A DNA stretch of 64,000 nt, taken from Mya arenaria (lineage: Eukaryota; Mollusca; Bivalvia; Myida; Myidae). The position numbers and the translations under genes are program-made. The DNA lies in assembly GCF_026914265.1 (NCBI RefSeq), contig NC_069135.1:20639639-20703638 (forward strand), written 5' to 3'. Positions within the stretch are counted from its first letter, which is position 1. Every line of letters starts with the position of its first letter. Under the pieces are notes generated by a model. The model ran no database searches and was not told where the DNA came from. It worked only from the letters and a program-made list of their open reading frames with translations. Below, in pieces: positions 35,179-45,993 of this stretch.

Positions 35179-35681
35179 ATTCTCTGTCCTCCGTAGACAA
35201 CCAAAGTTTGACTTGACATCTGCCTGTTAATCGTAATTATAATTACTAATGAAATGAATTTCCGTCATGTAGGTAAACAAGTTTGTCGTTTTGCTCAACC
35301 ATTGACCCCTTAATGTTAACACCCATTGCAAACTCACAAATAAAGTTGGTTCTTTGACAATTTTCTCGTTCCATACCAGTCTAAGTATCGATTACCAACA
35401 TCACCGCTATTCCAATACGATACCAATTCATTGTCATAGGAGTGTAATAAACTCGCTTAAAATTAGATTTAATGAATTGCTATATAAGTTTAATGATAAA
35501 ACATAATGTTGGATGTTACTTCATCGCGCATTTTCAAAGTTTTAACTATTCACACAACCCTTCTACGACTTAAATTTTAATAATCTGCTTCCTTTGCCTC
35601 CCTTTGAGTTTTATCATTGTAAGAGACAAATTTGCATTGCACGGTGTGGACTTGATCTTAAAATAATTAAAGAGAAAAGCA

Positions 35682-38085
35682 CAACGGCATTCAGGTTCTA
35701 TCACAACGGTAGTCAGGTACGTGCACTACGGCATTCAGGTACAAGCACAACGGCATTCAGGTTCTATAACAACGTTAGTCAGGTACGTGCACAACGGCAT
35801 TCAGGTTCAATCACAACGGCATTTAGGTACGTGCACAACGGCATTCAGGTTCTATCACAACGGCACTCAGGTACTTGCACGACGGCATTTAGGTACAAGC
35901 AAAACTGCATTCAGGTTCTATCGAAACTGTAGTCAGGTACGTGCACTACGACATTCAGGTACGTTCACAACGGCAATAAGGTTCTAGCACAAAGGCATTC
36001 AGGTTTAAGCACAACGATATTCAGGTACAAACACAACGGCATTCAGGTTCTAGCACAACAGTAGTCAGGTATGTGCACAACGGCATTCAGGTTCTAGCAC
36101 AACGACATTCAGGTACAAGCGCAACGGCATTCGGGATCTATCACAACGGTAGTCAGGTACGTGCACAACGGCATTTAGGTTGTAGCACAACGGCATTCAG
36201 GTTCTAGCACAACGGCATAAAGGTACAAGCAACACGGCATTTAGGTTATATCGCAACGGTAGTCAGGTACGTGAGCTTAGGTTCTAGCACAACTGCACTC
36301 AGGTTCTATCATAACGTTAGTTAGGTACGCGTACAACGGCATTCAGGTTATATCACTACTGCACTCAGGTATTTCCACATCGGAATTTATGTAAAAGCAC
36401 AATGGCATTTAGGCTATATCAAAACGGTAGTGAGGTACGTGCACAACGGCATTCAGGTTCTAATACAACGGCATTTAGGTACGTGCACAACGGCATCCAG
36501 GTTCTAGCACAAAGGCATTCAGGTTCTATTAAAAAGGTAGTCAGGTACAAGCGCTACGGCATTCGGGAAAGTGCACAACGATATTCAGGTTCTAGCACAA
36601 CCGCATTCGGGTACAGGGCACTACGGCATTCGGGTATGTGCACTACGGCATTCAGGTTCAAGTACAACGGCCTTCAGGTTCTAGCATAATGACATTCTGG
36701 TTTTAGCACAACGATAGTCAAGTACAAGCACAACGGTATTCAGGTACTAGCACAACGGCATTTAGGTACATGCACAACGGCATTTAGGTACAAGCACAAC
36801 TGTATTCAGGTACGTGCACAACGGCATTCAGGTACATGCATAACGGCATTCAGGTTCAAGAACAACGGCATTCAGGTAGGTGCACAACGGCATTCAGGAA
36901 CGAGCACAATTTTATTTAGGTACAAACACAACGGCATTTAGGTACAAGCACAACGGTATTCAGTTACTAGCACAACGGCATTCAGGTACATGCACAACGG
37001 CATTCAGGTACAAGCACGACGGCAATCAGGTACGTACACAACGGCATTCAGGTACAAGCACAACGGCAATCAGGTACGTGCACAACGGCATTCAGGTACA
37101 AGCACAACGGCATTCAGGTACGTGCACAACGGTAGTCAGGTAAGTGCACAACGGCATTCAGGTTCTATCACAACGCTAGTCAGGTACAAGCACAACGGCA
37201 TTGATGTTCTATGACAATGGCATTCAAGTACGTGCACTACGACATTCAGGTACAAGCACAACGGTAGTCAGGTATGTGCACAACGGATTTCAGGTACAAG
37301 AACGACGGTAGTCAGGTACGTGCACAAAGGCATTCAGGTACTAGCACAACGGTATTCAGGTACGTGCACAACGGCATTCAGGTACAAGCACAACGGCATT
37401 CAGGTTCTATCACAACGGTAGTCAGGTACGGGCATAACAGCATTTAGGTTCTAGCATAACGACATTCAGGTTCTATCACAACGGTAGTCAGGTACGGCCA
37501 TAACAGCATTCAGGTACAAGCATAACGACATTCTGGTTCTATCACAACGGTAGTCAGGTACGGGCATAACAGCATTTAGGTTCTAGCTTAACGATATTCT
37601 GGTTCTATCACAACGGTAGTTAGGTACGGGCATAACAGCATTTAGGTTCTAGCTTAACGATATTCTGGTTCTATCACAACGGTGGTCAGGTACGGGCATA
37701 ACAGCATTTAGGTTCTAGCACAACGACATTCTGGTTCTATCACAACGGTAGTCAGGTACGGGCATAACAGCATTTAGGTTCTAGCACAACGATATTCTGG
37801 TTCTATCACAACGGTAGTCAGGTACGGGCACTACGGCATTCAGGTTCTAGCATAACGACATTCTGGTTCTATCACAACGGTAGTCAGGTAAGGGCACTAC
37901 TGCATTCAGGTACAAGCACATCGTCATTGAATTACGTGCACTACGGCATTCAGGTACTAGCACAACGGCATTCAGGTAGTAGCACAACGGCATTCAGGTT
38001 ATATCACAACGGTAGTCAGGTACGTGCACTACAGCATTCATGTACAAGCACAACGACATTAAGGTACTAGCACAACGGCATTATG
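35682..38085. repeat. 22-bp minisatellite, array 2 (about 109 units) with 66-bp higher-order unit
   Basis: Units share the AACGGCATTCAGGTAC core of the 22-bp family but fall into three types starting GTTCTATCAC, GTACGKGCA and GTTCTAGCA or GTACAAGCA. Between about 37390 and 37890 they follow each other as a regular 66-base (3 x 22) higher-order repeat with several almost identical copies. The higher-order structure shows recent amplification after the unit types had diverged. Frames without stops are a by-product. Confidence 0.96.
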
Positions 38086-39449
38086 GTATTAGTACATTTT
38101 TTACGTTCAAGCATGAGGAAAGTGATTCACACGAGTGTCGTCGAACATGTATGTACACGTTTAAATTGAAAATTTGTAAACGACTTTAAAACTTAACTAT
38201 ATCTGTAACAAAGTCGTGTATCTGTACACGTACACATGATTTCCCGCAATCGCTCGAGTTTTGGAGACCTAATTAGCACTGCCGAATTGAAAAAAAATAT
38301 CTGCATTATATAAGAAAATAATAATAGGAAGAGCAAAATAAATAATTTTTAAGAATTAAACGTCAGTCTTAGTTTGAATGCAACTGGTCTTAGATTTTGA
38401 CCTACATTTACCGCCAATGAAATTGCAGGTTGGCAAACATTAGGTACTAGGCGTAATCATTAAGAATTTTAACTTTTGTAAGATTTTGCGTTGACAATGT
38501 GTCAGCCAATGAGGTTGTATTCTAACACAGTTAGATGACCTGAATTGTACTCTTAATAATTGAGATGAGGTCGTTCAATCTACCAATTCTTAATCATTAA
38601 GATTTTGATTCATGCCATCTAACTATTACATAGAACAGAATTAAAAGGCCACACTTACTTCGCTCCATAAGAACACGAACATGTGGCGTTCCGCAACCTA
38701 TCGAATAAAGAATAAGAGATCACGATGCAATGATTCCGAAAGTACCAAATTAAAAATAAATAAACCGTAAACAATGTTAATACTTGTAAGTTCGATGTTA
38801 AACCGATTAAATAGACGGATTGTCGCGTTTGATCTTATCCACCGACCATATACACATATTGGTGTCACGTGTGTTCTAGTACAGATAGCGTTTTAATGTA
38901 TCACTAGCGGACTCGGGCGAGGACATACACGACTCCAACACCCAGCTAAAAGTGAATTTTTGATATCATACTCAGAATTGTAGAGGAGTTATGCATAAAT
39001 TAAGCCCAAATACAACATTTTTTATTAAGTGGCCCCCTCTAATGTCAAATCTAGGATCTACCCCTGTAAATCGAGGCCACAGTTTAATAAAGATTGTTTT
39101 TAGCTTTATCCGACCGACTAACCCACAACCCGTAATTTTGATTAGCCTTAAAACATATTGTCGTTTTCAATACAAATTTAAGGACGACCAAAATGAAAAA
39201 CTCTACACTCTTAAAATCTTGGTAGGAAAACAAATCATCTTGTGTATATTCAATAATAAATGTATTTGCAGTATGATATTTCTTTTTTTCATGCAGCTTA
39301 TCTCATTCAGTGAAATATACATCTTATTTGACAAAACAAACGCAAAACAAGTTTCAGAGTGTGTTTTGTCGACTGTGTGTGTGTGTTGTGTGTGTGTGTG
39401 TGTGCGTGCGTGCGCGCGTGTGTGTGCGTGCGTGTGTGCGTGTGTGTGT

Positions 39450-39490
<41 letters not shown>

Positions 39491-39984
39491 CGTGCGTGTG
39501 TTTTTTTTGTGTGTGTGTTCTTAAGTGTCATAATTCGATTACATTACATGGTAACAATCCATCATTAAAGCATTAAGAATCGATGAATGTTTGCAAAAAA
39601 AAAACTGACCAAACAAGTAACAAACATGTATGTTTCCTTAACAAGGAATTGACGTAAGATGCCAAACAAGTGAAAAGACACTAAGATGATTGTTCAAATA
39701 CCATGGATAACTGTTTAATGTACTCGTTAATAATAATAACAATTATCCAAATGATATCCATTGTCAGAATGAAATGTATAAAACAATATTAAAAGTGTTT
39801 TTGTTTTTTTTTCAAAATATTTCTGGCAAAATACAAACAACATATTTCGTCTTTATCGTCGATAATTGTTTATCTATAATATAATATTGAATGACTTTCT
39901 TATTCTTATGAACAACGATTTGAAATTATTATTTCAGAATTTTATGGAAACTGAACTAAAATGCTCTCTTAAACATACACGTTT
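38086..39984. other. Block 1 right part: flank of array 2 and junction to block 2
   Basis: 38100-39740 matches 53730-55290. It holds a dispersed repeat (38400-38610) and a (TG)n microsatellite. Near 39755 the sequence switches to the laccase 5' flank (as at 21660-21897), which marks the junction between blocks 1 and 2 and the place where a laccase copy has been deleted. No gene was found. Confidence 0.6.
39376..39518. repeat. (TG)n microsatellite with CG interruptions
   Basis: About 140 bases of TG/CG dinucleotides. The matching position in the next block is 54958-55062. Cys-Val or Thr-His open frames across it are not genes. Confidence 0.95.
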
Positions 39985-41337
39985 CATTCGCATGAATATT
40001 CCATACCGTGTCACTGTATTCGCATGGACATTCCATACCGTGTCTTGTATTCGCATGCACATTACATACTGTGTAATTGTATTCGCATGGCCATTTCATA
40101 CCGTGTTTTGTATTCGCATGAACATTCCATACCGTGTCATTGTATTCGCGTTGACATTCCATACTGTGTCATAATATTCGCATGAACATTGCACACCGTG
40201 TCATTGTATTCCCATGAACATTTCATACCGTGTCATTGTATTCGCATGGACATTCCAAACCGTGTTTTGTATTCGCATGAACATTCCATACTGTGTCATA
40301 ACATTCGGATGGACATTCCATACTGTGTCTTGTATTCGCACGAATATTCCATACCGTGTCTTGTATTCGCATGAATATTCCATACCGTGTCTTGTATTCG
40401 CACGGATATTTCATACCGTGTCATTGTATTCGCATGAACATTCCATATAGTGTCAGTGTAATCGCATGAACATTCTATACCTTGTCTTGTATTCGCATGA
40501 ACATTCAATATCGTGTCATTATATTCGTATGGACATTCCATACCGTGTCTTGTATTCGCATGAATATTCCATACCGTGTCTTGTATTCGCATGAACATTC
40601 AATATCGTGTCATTATATTCGTATGGACATTCCATACTGTGTCTTGTATTCGCATGAACATGCCATACCGTGTCTTGTATTCGCATGGACATTTCATATG
40701 ATGTCATTGTATTCGCATACCGTGTCATTGTATTCGCATGAACTTTCAATACCATGTCATTGTATTCCCATGAACATTTCATACCGTGTCTTGTATTCGC
40801 ATGAGTATTCCATACCGCATCATTGTATTCGCATGAACATTCAATACCGTGTCATTGTATTCGCAAAAATATTCCATACCGCGTCATTGTATTCCAATGA
40901 ATATTCCATACCGCATCATTGTATTCGCATGAACATTCAATACCGTGTCATTGTAAACGCATGATCATTCAATACCGCGGCATTGTATTCGCATGAACAT
41001 TCCATACCGTGTCATTGTATTCGCATGAATATTCCATACTGTGTCTTGTATTCGCATGGATATTTCATACGGTGTTATTGTATTCGCATGAATATTCCAT
41101 ACTGTGTCTTGTATTCGCGTGGACATTTCATACCGTGTCATTGTATTCGCATGAATATTCCATACCGTGTCATTATATTCGCATGAATATTCCATACTGT
41201 GTCATTGCATTCGCATGAATATTCCTTACCATGTCATTGTACTCGCATAGACAGTTCATACCGTGTTGTTGTATACGCATGGACATTCCATACCGTGTCA
41301 TTGTATTCGCATGAACATTCAAAACCATGTCATTGAT
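39985..41337. repeat. 32-bp minisatellite, array 2 (about 43 units)
   Basis: The same unit as at 21898-22343, in the same orientation, with a frequent one-base-shorter form (GTCTTGTATTCGC instead of GTCATTGTATTCGC). It follows the orphaned laccase 5' flank and ends against a reversed palindromic MITE. Stop-free frames occur on both strands and are repeat products. Confidence 0.96.
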
Positions 41338-41339
41338 AA

Positions 41340-41715
41340 CTTCACTACTTCTTCACCATTTAAAATCACATTTAGCACAGTCTACGCCGCTTACTGTGTC
41401 CTACCTTCGGTCTTTTACCAGATTTTGATTGAGAGTTTAATTTTGACAAAGCGTTTCATAATATGGCCGTCTGACGGAGCACTATCAAAACATTATTTTG
41501 GAAACAGTTTGTCGAAGTGTTTCATGAAAGTAATTATCTTATCCAACTCCAGTAATTAAACGAACGGGGGGGGGGGGGCTTTTTAAGCGGCATAAACTGC
41601 CCCTTGTTTTATTAAAAATGGTGTAGCAAATCAAAAGTAATCTATTTTGCCAAATGTTGCCTTCCGACTTAACATACATGACGTAATATATCACGTGGAA
41701 TACACACACTGAAGC
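41340..41715. mobile_element. Palindromic MITE, copy 2 (reversed, one end lost)
   Basis: The element matches 33131-33590 and 52001-52475 in inverted orientation. It starts inside one arm directly after the 32-bp array and ends in CACGTGGAATACACAC at about 41710. It includes the CACTTCGACAAAC-type arm, the CCGTCTGACGGAGCAC centre and a run of about 13 G bases at 41567-41579. No coding frame. Confidence 0.65.
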
Positions 41716-42017
41716 GAATGTTTACCAATCGATTGCATTTGGTTTTACATGTAGTTAAATATCCTTATGTTTGTTTTACCGTCATTCACTCATTTCAATA
41801 CATGCTGGAACAGATTTGGGGATTACAAATAAGAAAATATAACACAGAGGCCAACGATTGAAACTTTTACACATACTGACTTGATTTCTTGCATTACAAA
41901 ATTAACATTTGGCAAAATGTTTTACGAACAGTCACAATATGTCAGTGAAACTGTTTATGTTTATTTTTTGACATATAAATATTAATAGAGGGTCAATACA
42001 AAATAACAGTTAGAAAC

Positions 42018-42772
42018 CATGGTTGCATATAACTTCCGTAGAATAACCTGTTAACGTTCGCGAATTGTTTCTTGTTAACCACTATATTTTCGCGCTAATT
42101 ATCTAGTAAAGTCAGGATTGAAAGTGCCCAGAACTGCCGCCTATTATCTTTTCAGCAGTACAACACTAACAGGTTAACTAGTTATGGTTTGCAAATTCCA
42201 TTAAATAAGTAACATGTGAGACAATGAGAATATCTACTCGAAAAGTGTCAACCCTAAATGGCTCTGAGCCAAAAACAATTACACAGGAAAATGGTCCCTA
42301 TTGTGACATCAGTGCAATTTGCAGGAGATGCACAGCACGGGATTATCATGCCAACCATTATTTCTATAATTGACCCCCCCCCCAAAAAAAAAAAAAAAAA
42401 AAAAAATTAGTATAGTACAGAACCTCTGTGTATTGATCTTAATCTAATTGCCTAATTGTCTTATCAGATCTCCGATCTGAGTATCCTGCTGTGCAGTTCT
42501 GAATATTTTTATTATAGAAATGGACCCTAAATGTCCCTGAGCCAATTATCGAATAAACAGGATATTGGCCCGTACTGTGACACCAGTGCAATTAGCAAAA
42601 GATGCACAGCAGGGGATTGTCATGCAAAACATTCCTTAAACTAGGCCTTTTAAGAAATTCATCTTACCACAGAGGTAACGCGAATATTGAATAGATAGCT
42701 AATTAGGTGGTTAACACAAAACAATTTGCGAACGTTAACAGGTTATCTTCCGGCAGTTATATGCCAGCATAG
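42018..42772. mobile_element. Inverted-repeat DNA element, about 755 bp, with internal dimer
   Basis: The termini pair over roughly 50 bases: GCATATAACTTCCG...ATAACCTGTTAACGTTCG near 42025-42062 against the inverse near 42725-42765. The interior holds two related copies (about 42250-42380 and 42530-42645) of a segment reading GPYCDxSAI and RCTA in one frame. Block 1 lacks the element near 22880. In block 3 (60921-61405) it is present but its left part is missing, joined straight to the 32-bp array. Confidence 0.65.
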
Positions 42773-44081
42773 GAGTCATATAAACCAGTTCCACAATCTA
42801 ATGTTAAAGTATCACGTTTTAAATAAAATCACCTCTAAGAAGCATAATTAATGATATATGGTAAAGCACAATGGAGTCTTCTGACAGCGGCAAAAATAAA
42901 TGGAATATGTTATTACAGACAGGTTTTACAAATATTTTGTTTTGAAGACAGAATGTCGATAACATTGGCCATATCTGGATGAAATTCTATGGACAGGCGT
43001 GTTGTCAAATATGTCCGTTGTTTAAAAAAGTAAAGAAATTAATATTATTTTATATCATTGTATTTTGTTTATTGTCGATGCATGCTTGTGTATGGTTTAT
43101 TTCAAAAGATGCTTACTTTTGATGACTTAAGTTAAGATAATATTTATTTATTCGAAATTAACATATTCTACTTTATTCTTACAAAGATGACACATTTTCC
43201 TTATATTTATTTTCTAAAAGCGAATTGCATCCACAACGCAGTAGTAATATAGTACAAAACAAAACCCACTAATTGACTTGAAATAAACCCCAGACATTCC
43301 TTATTCATAAAAGAAATGTCAAGTCAATTTATTCTTAAAACAATAAGTTCATTGATTAACACAAAAATTAAATCATACAAACCTTCAACCTAAAACTTAC
43401 TGTAAACTAAATAACGTAAACATTGTTATGAGAGAGCATTGACAGCGAATACCTTTTAACCATGATATATTATTACCACATAGACCAAACGGCTTGTCGA
43501 ATACAATGACTGAACGACGAAACTCGAGTTTCATGGAGAATAATTTTATATGTTTACCATTATTCTTTAATATTATTTGACACACATAATATGCGTGTAA
43601 ATTTAAAAGCACATCGACAAATCTTCATTGTAATTTTTAATGCAATATTTAATGTCAAATGCAGTTTTCTTCAAATTCAACTTGAAAAAACGTTTTTATC
43701 ATTAAGTTGATTTTTTCCATATGATGTTTTATTAATACGGCCTGGACTCTTGTGGATTTTTATTAAAAAACAACGTATAAATATATTTAAATTGATAATT
43801 CAAATTGATGTCTTATCTATTTATTTCGTAATCTGTATGTGTTTGCTCTCGAAGAATTACTGTAAGTTTTTCTAAAATTGAGTTCTCTTTGAGTAATTTC
43901 CATTGCAAAAGACAAGTTTACATACTACGGAATGGACTAAATCTTGAAATATCTGTTGAAACTCTATACAAGTAAGCCAGAATGTCGTGTTACTATAAGT
44001 TTAAATTATAGGTCTTCTCATGTGTACAGATATTTGAGACGTTGTGCAACACTACTTGTACATGTAATTGAGTGCTTTTTC

Positions 44082-44385
44082 TTGTGCACTACGACATTCG
44101 GGTATATGCACTACGGCATTCAGGTACGTGCATAACGGCATTCATGTACGTGCACTACGGCATTTAGGTACGTGAACTACGGGCATTCAGATACGTGCCA
44201 CGGGCATTCAGGTACATGCACTACGGGCATTCAGATATGTGCACTACGGGCATTCATGTACGTGCACCACGGGCATTCATGTTCGTGCACTACAGGCATT
44301 CACGTACGTGCACTATGGAAATTCAGTAACATGCCTACGGGCATTCAGGTACATGCACAGCTACGCGAACTACGACATTCAGGTA
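44082..44385. repeat. 22-bp minisatellite, array 3 (about 14 units)
   Basis: A short array of the 22-bp family; many units carry an extra G (CTACGGGCATTCAG, 23 bases). The flanks on both sides match those of array 1 (24300-24525 and 26264-26470), so it occupies the same place in block 2. It shows either strong contraction here or strong expansion of array 1. Confidence 0.93.
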
Positions 44386-44891
44386 AGTGTACATTATAAC
44401 TCTTTTAGGATGAGGAGAATGGTTTATGTGAAGGAATATGTATGAATAAAACAAAAAGTCTCCACTCTCGCAATCTTGGTTGGAAAACCAACTATTCGTA
44501 ATTGTTTTCTGAATTATATTGTATATATACAGTAGGTGATGTATTTGGAGTATTATATTTCTATATTCATAAAGCTTACCCATTTAGTGATTAATACGTA
44601 TATCCGTTTTAATAATGGTAATCGGATATATCTCGGTAAATGTAGGGGATTTTATTAGCGTCTTTTCTAAACCAGGAAGGTCGCATTTAAAGCCTAGTTT
44701 AAAAATTCAAGCATGCATTAACTGAATCAATAATACTATATTCTATCTGCGAACGAATCCTTACATTTCATGTTTAAAATCAAGAAGACACAAAACAAGT
44801 TTTAGAGTAGTTTTTATGTGTGTATTTTGATAACTTTGCATGATAAAAACAAGTATTCAAACATTCAGAGTTGCTGGGACAAAGAAATCTC

Positions 44892-44894
<3 letters not shown>

Positions 44895-44932
<38 letters not shown>

Positions 44933-44979
44933 CCGCGCGCACGCGCGCACGCACGCACGCACACACACACACACACACT
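44895..44979. repeat. (AC)n microsatellite
   Basis: AC dinucleotides with a CGCGCG-rich middle. It is the block 2 counterpart of 26767-26833. Confidence 0.95.
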
Positions 44980-45209
44980 TTGAAATAAAATAACAAAAGG
45001 TCAGGCAAAACACAGTTTAAACCAATGCGTGTTGGCAAAAAGGTAACAAAAGAGATAGCAGAAGTGGCTGGAACTTTTCCCGAACAAGCAGTTTTATCAC
45101 AATATTCACTGTAAGATTATATTTATCAAATTTCATTTAAATTAGTCCAATATGTGCATATAGCCATCTTAAAATGTTGCTATTTCGGATAGGAGGAGAA
45201 GTTGGTCCT

Positions 45210-45938
45210 TTAGCTTGCGCCCTCGGCAATTCTAACAAAAACCTCGTATGATGAACTTGAAGGTCTGAAATGTATATATAGTTTACTTATTAAGCATTAA
45301 ATCTCTTTTGCATATACGTAGGTTCTGGTAGTGTTTTCAGTTAAGTCTGGCGGATCTGTGGTATTGTGGTAACACATTTGACTGTCAATCCGGGGGGGGG
45401 GGGGGACGTTAAATGGAGGCCTGGTGTGACAGTGTTATACAATTGCACGTTCAAGAACCACGGTAGTTCTAACCATCGTTAAATTCTTTTTCTCCCCTCC
45501 CCCTCCAACCCCCTCAAAAATAAAAAATAATAATAAATAACATTCTTCTCGAAGCACTCGCCAAATGGGCAAGTCCCGACTGCAAGTATAAATATGCTTA
45601 CATATACACACATCAGTAAAGATAATTATTTTGAAAGTTTACATATTTATTGTTTTCGAATATTACTTACGCGTAACCAGGATTTGTCGTTTCGTTGGGG
45701 TTCCAAATTGGTACTAAAAAGAAAGGTATATATTTGTTGTGGACACACTTATATACTGTCGTATATAAACACTGCCTTGTTAATTTATAAAAGTGATATT
45801 AACTGGGTTTTGATAATAAGAATATGTTTAACTGTCATAATGGTAACTTAGGGACGATAATCGTACATCTATAACAGATCCCTCGCCTTAAAGGGACATT
45901 TTATGGGCTAATCTTCCCAATTATCATCATCATCATCA

Positions 45939-45993
<55 letters not shown>

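Noticed and set aside
39300-39580. Cys/Val-rich and Thr/His-rich frames
   Set aside because: Translations of the (TG)n microsatellite.
39866-41218. Open frames on both strands with repeated NIPYRVIVFA or MECPCEYNDTVWN-type peptides
   Set aside because: They are translations of the 32-bp minisatellite, open on both strands at once.
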